A DNA stretch of 64,000 nucleotides from Thermofilum uzonense (GTDB lineage Archaea; Thermoproteota; Thermoprotei; Thermofilales; Thermofilaceae): the NCBI RefSeq assembly GCF_000993805.1, contig NZ_CP009961.1:1202453-1266452 (forward strand), in the 5' to 3' direction. Shown one piece after another: positions 35,282 to 46,302 of this stretch (positions are counted from its first letter, which is position 1; each line of letters begins with the position of its first letter). The notes beneath the pieces are model-generated. The model saw only the letters and a list, made by a program, of their open reading frames with translations, was not told where the DNA came from and made no database searches. Both the position numbers and the translations under genes were made by a program.

Positions 35282-36073
35282 ATGTCTACAGGCGGCGTTT
35301 GTCCGGGCCTTTATCGGGATACAAGGGGAAGATTTTATTGCAAGTACGCTGGGGGCGTTGAAGTAGACCCGGCATTCATGCCTTGCCTTATGGAATATTG
35401 GGAATGCCCCTACTACATAGAATGGAGGAAGAAATCCACTGAGGAGAAAAAGCCTGTCGAGCAAATAGTCCCGGCTCCTCAACCACAGACACAAATTAAA
35501 ATCGAAAAACCAGAGACTCTGAGCCCCGAAGTCAAAGAAGAGAGAACAGGCTTAGAAAAAATCACAGAGGAAATAGACACATTGATAACTCGCGCTTCCG
35601 AGCTCTCCAGAATTTGGGAGGAATATGAGCGCGATGCACGTGAGGTTATCGAGAAGTGGGAGAACCTAAGAGACTATCTGGAAAAAGAATTACTCAGCGT
35701 TAAAAGCTCGATAAACACATTAACCGAGGAACTGGAAAGGATAGAGACAAAACATAAATTAGGTATTCTAGATGACACTCATTATCAAGAACTGAGGTCG
35801 GAGATCGACTCAAAGATATCTCAGAAAAACTCCGAGATGGATAACATAAAGCGTAAGCTGGATGAGCTTGACAGGCTCGTCATTCCTCACTACAAACGCG
35901 TAAAAGTAGCTGAGGTTAAACCCGAAATAGCAAAGATAAGGCTAGCCCTAAACAAGCTTGAACAGAAGTTCAAAGAGGGGGAGGTGGCTGAGGAGACATA
36001 CCGAAGACTTAGGGCAGAATTGGAGGCTAAACTTAAAAGACTAGAGAGAATACGGGAGGAGGTCGAGGAGTAA
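35282..36073 (+). CDS. Four-Cys module fused to long coiled coil
   Basis: About 263 residues (273 if TTG 35252 is used). The N-terminus has C-x12-C-x14-C-x6-C-P (V-C-P-G-L-Y-R-D-T ... F-Y-C-K ... M-P-C-L ... E-C-P-Y-Y). A Pro/Glu linker (about 55-90) follows, then two helical hairpin blocks with strong heptads: about 90-195 and 205-263 (E-E-T-Y-R-R-L-R-A-E-L-E-A). No catalytic motif. Its TAA overlaps the next start by one base, so both are in one operon. Function unknown; a metal-sensing or scaffold role is a guess. Confidence 0.6.
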   Translation: MSTGGVCPGLYRDTRGRFYCKYAGGVEVDPAFMPCLMEYWECPYYIEWRKKSTEEKKPVEQIVPAPQPQTQIKIEKPETLSPEVKEERTGLEKITEEIDTLITRASELSRIWEEYERDAREVIEKWENLRDYLEKELLSVKSSINTLTEELERIETKHKLGILDDTHYQELRSEIDSKISQKNSEMDNIKRKLDELDRLVIPHYKRVKVAEVKPEIAKIRLALNKLEQKFKEGEVAEETYRRLRAELEAKLKRLERIREEVEE

Positions 36074-36567
36074 TGGCTACAATGGCCTTGGAAGAAATAA
36101 AAAATATCTTTGACGGCGCCGACAAGGCATGGGAAGAATATGTTTCCACAACGAAACAAGCCCTTCTCCAGTGGGAAAAGACAAGGCCTGCCTTGCTCGA
36201 AAAAATAGCTGTCCTCAAAACCAGGATATCCTCTAATCTCAGCGAACTCGAGGAAATACAATTGAAAGTTGAACTGGGGCTATTGGAAGAAGAGAAGTCG
36301 CAGAAGAAGTTCGATGAACTTTCATCCGAAACGGTCACTATGGTTCATGAACTTGAAAATCTATGGGTTGCTTATGAACACGCGTCTCTCAAGAGTATCC
36401 AGCACATGAAACGTATCGGCATCCCGCTAGACACGAGCTTAGAGGAGACAAAGAAAAAACTTGAAGAGATTGAGAATAGTTTTCGAGATGGCATAATAAG
36501 TTCGAAAGAAGTATACGAGGAACTAAGGAAAACTGTAGAGGAACAAATAAGAATCCTTACAGGTTAG
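36073..36567 (+). CDS. Coiled-coil protein, paralogue of the upstream gene
   Basis: 164 residues, almost all helical. It aligns with the coiled-coil part of the upstream protein: A-W-E-E-Y and then Q-W-E-K-T-R here versus I-W-E-E-Y and E-K-W-E-N-L-R there, and a shared L-G-[IL]-L-[ED] hinge. The second half repeats the hairpin ending in Y-E-E-L-R-K-T-V-E-E-Q-I. It lacks the Cys module. Tandem duplication followed by loss of the N-terminus is the simplest origin. Confidence 0.6.
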   Translation: MATMALEEIKNIFDGADKAWEEYVSTTKQALLQWEKTRPALLEKIAVLKTRISSNLSELEEIQLKVELGLLEEEKSQKKFDELSSETVTMVHELENLWVAYEHASLKSIQHMKRIGIPLDTSLEETKKKLEEIENSFRDGIISSKEVYEELRKTVEEQIRILTG

Positions 36568-36571
36568 ACAA

Positions 36572-36811
36572 CTAGCGTTTTCCCGCCCTGGCCCGGGCTA
36601 TGCGTACCCTTATTTTACCATTGTTTAACTTTTCTATCTTCAAGCTTCTCGGTGATATATTGCCTCTCCTTTCAGCAGCCTTCTCCATTCTCGAAACAAG
36701 TTGGCTGAAATGTGGTCTACAAAGGTAAATAACCTGTCCGCCTACCTCTAGCATTATTTCGGCATGCCGCGTACAGTTCTCCATCATACAGTTCTGTGGG
36801 TCATCAACCAT
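36572..36811 (-). CDS. Small zinc-binding-like basic protein
   Basis: 79 residues with C-x4-C-x2-H (N-C-M-M-E-N-C-T-R-H) and C-x2-H (L-C-R-P-H), a plausible zinc site, and a basic C-terminal tail (R-V-R-I-A-R-A-R-A-G-K-R) suited to RNA or DNA. No family recognised. It converges with the coiled-coil operon, 4 bases between stops. Confidence 0.6.
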   Translation of the reverse strand: MVDDPQNCMMENCTRHAEIMLEVGGQVIYLCRPHFSQLVSRMEKAAERRGNISPRSLKIEKLNNGKIRVRIARARAGKR

Positions 36812-36928
36812 AGGAATATGCCACGTTTGTGAAAATCAAGAACATTAAAAAATGTTTACTATAACCTAGACACGGATGATGAGCTAGTGCGTTATTTTTT
36901 TCTAGCAGAGCTAAAAACTTGTTCTTGT

Positions 36929-37426
36929 ATGAACAATGGGGTCAAAATCGAAATTATCGATATGATTCTGCCGGAGAAGTCTAACATTATAATCGGCCAG
37001 ACCCACTTCATAAAGAGCGTTGAAGACATAGCCGAGGCAGTGGTTACGAGTGTTCCAGGAATAAAATTCGGGCTAGCCTTCAACGAGGCCAGCGGTGATA
37101 GGCTCATCAGGTGGGATGGAAACGATGAAGAGTTGAAAAATGCCGCAATTCAGAATGCGCAGAGAATAGGCGCTGGACATGTTTTCGTCTTGTTGATCCG
37201 AGATGCTTGGCCTATAAACGTGCTTAGCAAGTTAAGAAACATAGACGAAATAGCACATATCTTTTGTGCAACAGCAAACCCTGTCCAGGTCATTGTCGCC
37301 GAGACCGTGCAGGGTAGAGGGGTTTTGGGAGTAATTGATGGTTACACTGTCGTGGGTGTGGAGACGGAGACGGACAAAAGGAAGAGAATCGAATTTCTCA
37401 GGAAAATTGGCTATAAGCGCGGCTAG
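36929..37426 (+). CDS. Adenosine-specific kinase (DUF355 family)
   Basis: 165 residues from ATG 36929, the usual family length, with the hallmark I-I-G-Q-T-H-F-I-K near the start, G-I-K-F-G-L-A-F-N-E-A-S-G, A-G-H-V-F-V and W-P-I-N-V-L. The family was named after structures showing adenosine/AMP-site binding; its cellular role is little known. A GTG at 36887 would add 14 residues and sits about 30 nt after a TATA-like element, so a leaderless longer form is possible. Confidence 0.85.
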   Translation: MNNGVKIEIIDMILPEKSNIIIGQTHFIKSVEDIAEAVVTSVPGIKFGLAFNEASGDRLIRWDGNDEELKNAAIQNAQRIGAGHVFVLLIRDAWPINVLSKLRNIDEIAHIFCATANPVQVIVAETVQGRGVLGVIDGYTVVGVETETDKRKRIEFLRKIGYKRG

Positions 37427-37480
37427 CTCTTGCTTGTAATCTGCGGGAATCCTAAGATAATAAGTTAGAGTTGACGCCTT

Positions 37481-37840
37481 GTGGAGGAAGAAATCAAGCA
37501 GGTCATAGTGGTTAGACGGGATCTCCAAATGGGAAGAGGCAAAATGGTAGCTCAGGGTGCACACGCTTCCCTTGGCGCGTTCCTGGAGGCTCAAAGGATG
37601 AAGCCCGAGTGGGTAGAAAGATGGCTTGAAAGCGGGCAGAAGAAGATAGTAGTTAGGGTCGAGTCCCTTGAAGAGCTTCTAAGTGTTTATGAGGAGGCTA
37701 AAAGCCTAGGCTTACCCGTTTCACTAGTAAGAGATATGGGATTAACGCAACTCGAGCCTGGTACGATAACGTCCGTTGGCATAGGTCCTGCACCTGCAAG
37801 CCTTCTGGACAAGGTCACCGGGAAGCTTAAACTACTATGA
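37481..37840 (+). CDS. pth2: Peptidyl-tRNA hydrolase, archaeal type (Pth2)
   Basis: 119 residues, full length. It hydrolyses peptidyl-tRNA released by stalled ribosomes. The signature G-K-M-V-A-Q-G-A-H-A-S near 20-30 and the C-terminal P-G-T-I-T-S-V-G-I-G-P are present. GTG start. It begins about 55 bases after the kinase gene and is followed 40 bases later by truD, so a loose translation-related cluster. Confidence 0.95.
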   Translation: MEEEIKQVIVVRRDLQMGRGKMVAQGAHASLGAFLEAQRMKPEWVERWLESGQKKIVVRVESLEELLSVYEEAKSLGLPVSLVRDMGLTQLEPGTITSVGIGPAPASLLDKVTGKLKLL

Positions 37841-37879
37841 ATTTTTAAGATAGGGGGGATTCCTCGACATGTGTAAAAG

Positions 37880-39214
37880 ATGGTTCGTCCAGCTCTGGCA
37901 GAACTCGACAACCTTTTAGAAATGAGATACTATGGCCTGGACTCTGATGGTATAGGGGGAAGAATACGTAGAGAGATAGACGACTTCATTGTGCAAGAAA
38001 TAAGCATCGATGGTATTAAAGCCACTTCTCTTTGCACCAATCTTCCAAAGGGAAGCGGAGAATACACATGGGTAGTTGTCGAGAAGAGAGGTCTAGACTC
38101 GGTTACTGCTGTACAAAGAATACAAAGATATCTGAATGTGAGGAAGAAAGACATCGGATTTGCAGGTCTAAAAGACACATCAGCGGTAACTTTCCAATTT
38201 GTATCCATTAAAGGGGTCATAAATGAAGAACTAATCGAGGAATTCAACAAGTCAAATACACGGATAAAAATACATTGTCCCTTCCGGCGACCATTTGCGC
38301 TGCGGCCTGGCCTTCTTTTTGGTAACGAATTCACCGTACGTGTAAGAGAGGCTGATGGAAGCAACTTAAAAAGGTTAACAGAGGAGCTGAAAGAAGTGAG
38401 TTACATTCCAAACTATGTTGGCTATCAACGGTTTGGCAGCATAAGACCTATCACTCATATCGTTGGAAAAAACATAGTTATGGGAAACTTTAAAGAAGCC
38501 GTAGAGGAGCTTCTATTAAGGATTTTTCCTTATGAATCAGACATCGCTAAAAAAGCAAGAGAATATCTTGCATCAACGGGCGACTACATAGGAACTTTAG
38601 AAATCTTTCCTAAGAGTATGAAGAGCGAGAGAAGCGTGATAGCCCACCTTGCCAAAAGGCCTAACGACTATGTTGGGGCTCTCAGAAGCATCTCTAGCTA
38701 CATCAGAAAGCTCTACGTTGGAGCATACCAGGCCTATCTCTTTAACAAGGTTCTAAGCAGAAGAATAGAGGAGGACCTCTCTTGGATGCTCCCCTCCCCT
38801 GGCGATTACGTTGGCATTTTCCCAAGCACATACCATCACGAGTATACTTCAGTACTTGTAGCTAACGAAGCTAATATAGATAAACTTCGCAAGCTTGTAT
38901 TGGATGGAAGAGCACTGCTTCTCCTGCCGATATTTGGGTATAATACTCAACTGTCTCAGGGTAAACAGGGCGAAATAGAGAGGATCATACTCAAGGAAGA
39001 GGGGATAGATGTTACACGTTTCTACGTGAAAAGTATACCTGAAGCCTCCTCGGCTGGTACTTACCGCCCTGCGGGTCTCAAGCCCCTAGATCTAAGAATA
39101 CACGAAGATGGAGATGATATTATTTTCTCATTTGCTTTAAGGAAGGGAATGTATGCGACAACACTCTTGCGTGAATTTATAAAGCCAAAAGACCCTGTCT
39201 TACAGGGTTTTTAA
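37880..39214 (+). CDS. truD: tRNA pseudouridine(13) synthase TruD
   Basis: 444 residues, normal for archaeal TruD, which modifies U13 (archaea) in tRNA. The catalytic Asp lies in F-A-G-L-K-D-T-S-A-V-T near 95; later N-Y-V-G-Y-Q-R-F-G and the TRUD insertion domain are clear, ending with a F-A-L-R-K-G-M-Y-A-T-T-L-L-R-E motif. Two bases separate it from tmcA, so the two tRNA-modification genes are probably co-transcribed. Confidence 0.95.
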   Translation: MVRPALAELDNLLEMRYYGLDSDGIGGRIRREIDDFIVQEISIDGIKATSLCTNLPKGSGEYTWVVVEKRGLDSVTAVQRIQRYLNVRKKDIGFAGLKDTSAVTFQFVSIKGVINEELIEEFNKSNTRIKIHCPFRRPFALRPGLLFGNEFTVRVREADGSNLKRLTEELKEVSYIPNYVGYQRFGSIRPITHIVGKNIVMGNFKEAVEELLLRIFPYESDIAKKAREYLASTGDYIGTLEIFPKSMKSERSVIAHLAKRPNDYVGALRSISSYIRKLYVGAYQAYLFNKVLSRRIEEDLSWMLPSPGDYVGIFPSTYHHEYTSVLVANEANIDKLRKLVLDGRALLLLPIFGYNTQLSQGKQGEIERIILKEEGIDVTRFYVKSIPEASSAGTYRPAGLKPLDLRIHEDGDDIIFSFALRKGMYATTLLREFIKPKDPVLQGF

Positions 39215-39216
39215 TT

Positions 39217-41601
39217 ATGCCGTTGATCCCGAAAGAACACTTGGACGAAGTGCACGATGAGTTAATAAAGGCTAGGCGTGAACACCACAGACGTTTACTT
39301 GTAATACTCAGCGACGACGACTCCCGTCTAGTAACTGCCGCCCTCGACTTCCTCTACGAGTTACGAGACTTTGTAGGTGAGGATCCCATTCTCTACACTT
39401 ATCACGCTTTCTACTCTGATGGTGGCATGAGACGGGAGTTATTCGCTAGGGGGGTACCGAAGGATCTAAACATAGAATATGTATCTTACCACCAGCTGGA
39501 TGTAATACTTGGGCGAACGTACTCTCTCTGCATTGCAGACCTGTTAAACAACCTCGAGCCAAACGACCTCGGTCGCTTAATGGGTGTAGTTAGGGGAGGA
39601 GGACTATACATTCTTCTCTTACCTTCTCAGCAGAGAATATTTGAGACGATAACGCGATTTCAAAGCAATTTAATCGTCCCAGGTTATACTCCCGATCAGC
39701 TCAAGAGATATTTTACACAGCGATTGTTAAAGAAGCTCTACGAGCACAATGGAATAGCGATATATGACGCGGATAATAGATACTTTCTCAGAAAATTCTC
39801 TCAAGAAAAAACCTCGGATTACACCTCGCGGGAAATAATCATTCCTGAGAAGACGCGAATTCCCCTTAAAGTATACAAGCTTGCCCTTACACAGGATCAG
39901 GTGGAGGTTCTCAAGAGATTCGAGTTTCTCTACGCTAAGAGCCTGAAAAAACAGGTCTTAGTGTTGACGGCTGATAGAGGTAGAGGAAAATCTTCTGTAG
40001 TCGGTATAGGATTAGGGTGGCTAGTACACAGGTTACGCAGAGCCAAAGGAAAATGCAAGGTAGTAGTCACCTCGCCCAGTGAGACCAACGTGCAGGAGGT
40101 TTTTCGATTCGCAGACCGTGTTCTCAGGCTCTACAATCATCCAGTTGAGCTAACCCATAGCGAAAACAGAATAGTGGGAATTTCTGGGAAAGGAATCGAT
40201 ATCTCATACGTACCACCTCTCGAAGCTTTAAAGAGCCGTGGAGATGTGCTTGTTGTGGATGAAGCAGCGGCAATACCCGTGACAATGTTGTTTAAGTTCC
40301 TGGAAAGGTATGATAAAATTGTTTTTTCCACCACGATACACGGGTATGAAGGTGCAGGTCGCGGCTTCTCGGTAAGGTTTCTTACACGTCTTCGCGCACG
40401 TAACGATGTGGAGGTTATAGAGTACGAGATGGATGAGCCAATACGTTATGCCAAGCAAGACCCGATTGAGGAATGGATATTTGATACGCTCTTGTTGGAC
40501 GCTGAACCTGCCCAACTGACAGATGAGGATATTAAGGCCATCAACGAGACGAATCTTCTCTATCAAGTTCCAGACGAGAAAAAGCTGTTCTTAGAAAATG
40601 AAGACGAGTTACGACAATTTGTCGGCATATACATAATGGCGCACTACAGGAACAACCCAAACGACCTAGGCATCATGATGGAGGCCCCGCATCACTTTAC
40701 TCGAATCGTCAAGACCCCCTCTGGAAAGGTGGTAGTTTCTCTCGAGCTGGCTATTGAGGGCCCCCTGGGTCCTGATCTCTCGCGTGAGTCAGCTAAGGGG
40801 GCTTGGCTTATGGGAAACATCATACCGGATAGGATAATAAAACATTATAAAATTGTGGACTTTGGAGAGCTGAAGGGTATTCGGATTGTCCGAATAGCCA
40901 CACATCCGCAAGTAATGAGAAGGGGGCTTGGGAGCTTTGCCCTTAAACATATTGAGGAAGAGGCGCGGAGAGGGGGCTACGACTGGATAGGAGCTGGCTT
41001 CGGAGTAACCGAGGAGCTTCTCAGATTCTGGGTTAAGAACGGCTTTATCCCTGTGCATCTAAGTCCCGAGAGGAATCCCATCAGCGGAGAGTACACGGTT
41101 ATAGTGATCAAACCGTTAAGTGAGAAGGCTGAAAGAATAGTTAACGTTATAGCGAGAGAATTTAAGGAAAAACTATTGGACACACTTCCATCACCGTACT
41201 ACGACTTGGAACCACCTGTCGCTCTGCTACTGTTGGAATCCACTCCTAACCCCGACCCACCAATCAATTTACCCCTTTTGAAGAAAGCGAGGTTCTTGAT
41301 GTACGCTTGGGGAGATATGACCGTCGAAAACTCGATGGATGTCTTGGGTTACCTTACAAAACACTACTTTAAGGTCTCAAAGCGCCCTGAATTAACTCTA
41401 TTTCAAAAACTCCTCCTCATCTCTAAGGTCTTACAGGCGAAGAGTTGGCGTGCGACTCTTGATGATCTCCAGTCAAACATGTCACAGGTCACAGCCGAGT
41501 TGAAGGAAATAGCGAAAATATTTTCAGCCGCTTTTCTTGGGGTTAATAGCCCTGAAGAGGCGGAAAAGTTCTACTTTTTACGGCTGGACGACGTTTTGTG
41601 A
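39217..41601 (+). CDS. tmcA: tRNA(Met) cytidine acetyltransferase TmcA
   Basis: 794 residues. Domain order matches TmcA/Nat10: N-terminal DUF1726-like region, RecA-type helicase module with P-loop A-D-R-G-R-G-K-S-S (near 252-260) and V-V-D-E-A-A-A-I-P (Walker B), then a GNAT acetyltransferase (I-A-T-H-P-Q-V-M-R-R-G-L-G near 565) and a C-terminal tRNA-binding part. It makes N4-acetylcytidine in tRNA and, in thermophiles, other RNAs. All motifs look intact. Confidence 0.95.
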   Translation: MPLIPKEHLDEVHDELIKARREHHRRLLVILSDDDSRLVTAALDFLYELRDFVGEDPILYTYHAFYSDGGMRRELFARGVPKDLNIEYVSYHQLDVILGRTYSLCIADLLNNLEPNDLGRLMGVVRGGGLYILLLPSQQRIFETITRFQSNLIVPGYTPDQLKRYFTQRLLKKLYEHNGIAIYDADNRYFLRKFSQEKTSDYTSREIIIPEKTRIPLKVYKLALTQDQVEVLKRFEFLYAKSLKKQVLVLTADRGRGKSSVVGIGLGWLVHRLRRAKGKCKVVVTSPSETNVQEVFRFADRVLRLYNHPVELTHSENRIVGISGKGIDISYVPPLEALKSRGDVLVVDEAAAIPVTMLFKFLERYDKIVFSTTIHGYEGAGRGFSVRFLTRLRARNDVEVIEYEMDEPIRYAKQDPIEEWIFDTLLLDAEPAQLTDEDIKAINETNLLYQVPDEKKLFLENEDELRQFVGIYIMAHYRNNPNDLGIMMEAPHHFTRIVKTPSGKVVVSLELAIEGPLGPDLSRESAKGAWLMGNIIPDRIIKHYKIVDFGELKGIRIVRIATHPQVMRRGLGSFALKHIEEEARRGGYDWIGAGFGVTEELLRFWVKNGFIPVHLSPERNPISGEYTVIVIKPLSEKAERIVNVIAREFKEKLLDTLPSPYYDLEPPVALLLLESTPNPDPPINLPLLKKARFLMYAWGDMTVENSMDVLGYLTKHYFKVSKRPELTLFQKLLLISKVLQAKSWRATLDDLQSNMSQVTAELKEIAKIFSAAFLGVNSPEEAEKFYFLRLDDVL

Positions 41602-41605
41602 AAGT

Positions 41606-42652
41606 CTACTCAGGCGTAAGAGTCGCCATAAGTTTAACGTCCTTACAACTTGAGAGACACAAGCCACAAACATTACACTTTTCGTCTGCAACCGCTAGAC
41701 CTGAGGGAGAATCATGGAGGTTCTTTTCCTTGGAAAAAGCTCTATAAGGACAAACATTGAGACACTGTGGCTCACGTACTACGTCAATGGCAGGTCTTAG
41801 AGGGTCAGGGATATACCTCCACCTAATAGGCATCTCTTTGTCTAATTCTACTACTCCAGGCATATCAACAAGAGTGGAGAGAAGAGCCGTGTCGAACAAT
41901 AATATATCGAATGTTTTCTCAACCGACACCTCTCCGAGTAGGTGTTCTGGAATGTCGCTAATATAAGCTGTTGGAATATCTGTGCTAGCGATCAGCTTAG
42001 CCCATATTAGAGCATATAATTTCGATAGGTATGGTGAATGAACTCTAAAAAACTCTCTACCAATCGAATATACGATGTGAGGCGTAAAGACCATTCCTGC
42101 AATACCGGTTTGCCTCAAATTTTCTAGGAATTCACTGCTTAATTGTACGCTCGGCGAAACCTTCACAAAAACAGGTCTTTTAGAGACAGAAACGAACTCT
42201 TCGATAACATCTATAGCATAGGATTCGAAACTCCTATGTTCACCAATGAGAAGACTCGTGAGACCCAGGTCGATTTCAAAACCGTCCACGATCCCCATGA
42301 AGCGGGACGAGAGTCTTGTAAGTGAAGATAGTCTCGATGCTGCGATCGACGCTATCACTTTTGATTCCTCTCGTATTTTTCTAGCTATTGCTTCAACCTC
42401 TTCCACGGAAAAAGAGAATGGACGCGTGACAATCACATAGTCCTTCCATGAAGAAAAATAGTGTACGAGTATTCGGGTCTTATTTCTCTCGAAACTCAAT
42501 TCTGAGTCTGTTACTGTGGGCAAAAAAAAGACGCCGAACTTTTCTTTGTATGCCGTTGCGAACTCTGGGATATTATAGAGCACCACATCCTCACTGCTGA
42601 CGCCCCTGGGAGAGGTCAAGGATAGACCAGCGAAGTATATAGGTCTTGACAA
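41606..42652 (-). CDS. Dihydroorotate-dehydrogenase-like TIM barrel with C-terminal ferredoxin domain
   Basis: 348 residues. The first ~280 have TIM-barrel patterns of the DHOD family (R-P-V-F-V-K-V-S-P-S strand; N-terminal F-A-G-L-S-L-T-S-P-R-G) but lack a clear catalytic Cys/Ser loop and glycine-rich FMN phosphate site. The C-terminus has a reduced iron-sulfur domain: C-L-N-V-C-P and C-N-V-C-G-L-C-L-S-S-C. The six cysteines suffice for at least one [4Fe-4S] cluster. Relation to dihydropyrimidine dehydrogenase-type electron-transfer enzymes is possible; substrate unknown. It converges on tmcA. Confidence 0.6.
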   Translation of the reverse strand: MSRPIYFAGLSLTSPRGVSSEDVVLYNIPEFATAYKEKFGVFFLPTVTDSELSFERNKTRILVHYFSSWKDYVIVTRPFSFSVEEVEAIARKIREESKVIASIAASRLSSLTRLSSRFMGIVDGFEIDLGLTSLLIGEHRSFESYAIDVIEEFVSVSKRPVFVKVSPSVQLSSEFLENLRQTGIAGMVFTPHIVYSIGREFFRVHSPYLSKLYALIWAKLIASTDIPTAYISDIPEHLLGEVSVEKTFDILLFDTALLSTLVDMPGVVELDKEMPIRWRYIPDPLRPAIDVVREPQCLNVCPYRAFSKEKNLHDSPSGLAVADEKCNVCGLCLSSCKDVKLMATLTPE

Positions 42653-42777
42653 TGTGACCCAGAGAATTTATTCTTTGTAAAATTTAAATAATTATACTGA
42701 CAACCATACTTTGAAATGATGAGGAGTACCAAAGATGATTTGTGATATGAGAACTCTCAACTGATCTAATGAGGTTG

Positions 42778-45048
<2,271 letters not shown>

Positions 45049-45182
45049 TTAGACGCGGGCGGCGGCTATCAGTGACCCCTGAATCATTAGGCCACTCCTT
45101 CTAATCTATAAGAACAGCCAAGTAAGACGCAATCTCCGTGGATAGAGTTTAATATCACTGGAAGATCAGAAGGCTGAAACCT

Positions 45183-45512
45183 ATGTTTGTGAAACGTGAG
45201 GATGTTATAAAGAAAGCCTCATCAATATTAACCCGAGCATTGATAGCCAATACCTTCCTCGTACTAATACCTCCAATCTATATCTTCTTTTCAGGTCCGA
45301 TAGGCCTACACACGTACGCAGCATTACTGCTGCTGTTTTTCTCCGTTGTATCACTCTTGCTGGTATACTATTTACGCAGAGCAATTGAAGACTATTCTTT
45401 GAGCTCGGCCAGATCCATACTGCCTATAACTGTTCCATTCGCGTTGATCGGCGGGTTCGTAATAGTCGGATTATTAGTCTATAAGGCTAAACAACTCCTA
45501 GACACGGTCTAG
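45183..45512 (+). CDS. Small three-helix membrane protein
   Basis: 109 residues with an amphipathic N-terminus and three hydrophobic helices (about 20-38, 44-65, 85-103). No motif recognised. A TTTAATATC TATA-like element lies about 30 nt before ATG 45183, consistent with a leaderless mRNA. It is followed 55 bases later by the L13e gene but probably has its own promoter. Confidence 0.6.
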   Translation: MFVKREDVIKKASSILTRALIANTFLVLIPPIYIFFSGPIGLHTYAALLLLFFSVVSLLLVYYLRRAIEDYSLSSARSILPITVPFALIGGFVIVGLLVYKAKQLLDTV

Positions 45513-45567
45513 GTCACTAATAAGGAAACATTTTTATTAAAGATATATTGTGAAACTCCGGGTTAAA

Positions 45568-46044
45568 ATGTCGGGAAAAACTCCTGTGCCTCTGCCTCCA
45601 CAACCACAAGTAAGTCCAGTTCCCCTGAAGCGATATGGTGGAATAGTTGCAAAATCGGCTAGGACAGGCAGAGGATTTAGTCTTGGAGAAATAAAAGCTA
45701 TTAATCTAAGCGAGAGAGAAGCCCGACTCCTAGGCATAAGAGTCGACACCAGGCGCAAAACTGTACATGAGGAAAACATCAAGACCCTAAAAGAATACCT
45801 CTCAAACCTTAAAAAACAGCTTGAGGAGGGCGCAAATCTCCCGAAACCGGCATTACCGACCTTCGTGGTCTCCAAGTCCGACCCATCACGTGTTTTCAAA
45901 GGAAAGACTTCTGCAGGCAGAAGAGGTCGCGGTCTACAATCTCTGAAATACAGGTACACGCACCATTATAAATGGAAAAAGAAGAAAAGAGAACGATTAC
46001 TGAAGAAGAGGCATGAGGCTGCTAGAACTAAGGGAGGAGATTAA
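45568..46044 (+). CDS. rpl13e: Ribosomal protein L13e with C-terminal extension
   Basis: About 158 residues from ATG 45568. The L13e core is clear in G-R-G-F-S-L-G-E-I-K-A-I-N-L and A-R-L-L-G-I-R-V-D-x-R-R-K-T-V-H-E-E-N. L13e is a large-subunit protein found in eukaryotes and crenarchaea. Crenarchaeal forms are often about 80-90 residues; here a further ~75 residues follow, ending in a very basic tail (K-K-K-K-R-E-R-L-L-K-K-R). A GTG at 45550 is an alternative start. Its TAA overlaps the convergent zinc-ribbon gene by 4 bases. Confidence 0.85.
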   Translation: MSGKTPVPLPPQPQVSPVPLKRYGGIVAKSARTGRGFSLGEIKAINLSEREARLLGIRVDTRRKTVHEENIKTLKEYLSNLKKQLEEGANLPKPALPTFVVSKSDPSRVFKGKTSAGRRGRGLQSLKYRYTHHYKWKKKKRERLLKKRHEAARTKGGD

Positions 46045-46199
46045 GGCTTAAGGAATTTTTTCTCGTAGTTCTCTACAATAACCCTTGAATGATCTAACAC
46101 AAGCTGCATACCGCACACGGCACAGTAGTATTCTCCCTCTATCTTCGCTACAACATTCTCGCTCCCGCAGATTTTACACCTAGGCTTCCCGGTAGACAT
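46041..46199 (-). CDS. 52-residue zinc-ribbon protein
   Basis: A complete small gene: M-S-T-G-K-P-R-C-K-I-C-G, then Y-C-A-V-C-G-M-Q-L-V about 15 residues later, a one-ribbon Cys4 zinc site, and a helical tail ending K-K-F-L-K-P. It resembles the TFB/TFS type of zinc ribbon in spacing but is too short for either. The stop overlaps the L13e stop codon on the other strand. Likely an RNA- or ribosome-linked peptide, by analogy only. Confidence 0.6.
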   Translation of the reverse strand: MSTGKPRCKICGSENVVAKIEGEYYCAVCGMQLVLDHSRVIVENYEKKFLKP

Positions 46200-46302
46200 C
46201 TAGTCCGCTCCAATTAAAACCAAGCCATTACTATATGTTTTTACACCATCCACTCCAATTCCAAACAACTCATGAGATTCTCGGCTTGTTTTCCTTTCAA
46301 TA

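Noticed and set aside
35132-35494. Minus-strand 120-codon frame over the start of the coiled-coil gene
   Set aside because: It is antisense to the four-Cys coding region, which has a clear motif and continues into a conserved-type coiled coil.
45537-45959. Minus-strand 140-codon frame over L13e
   Set aside because: Shadow of a recognised ribosomal protein gene.
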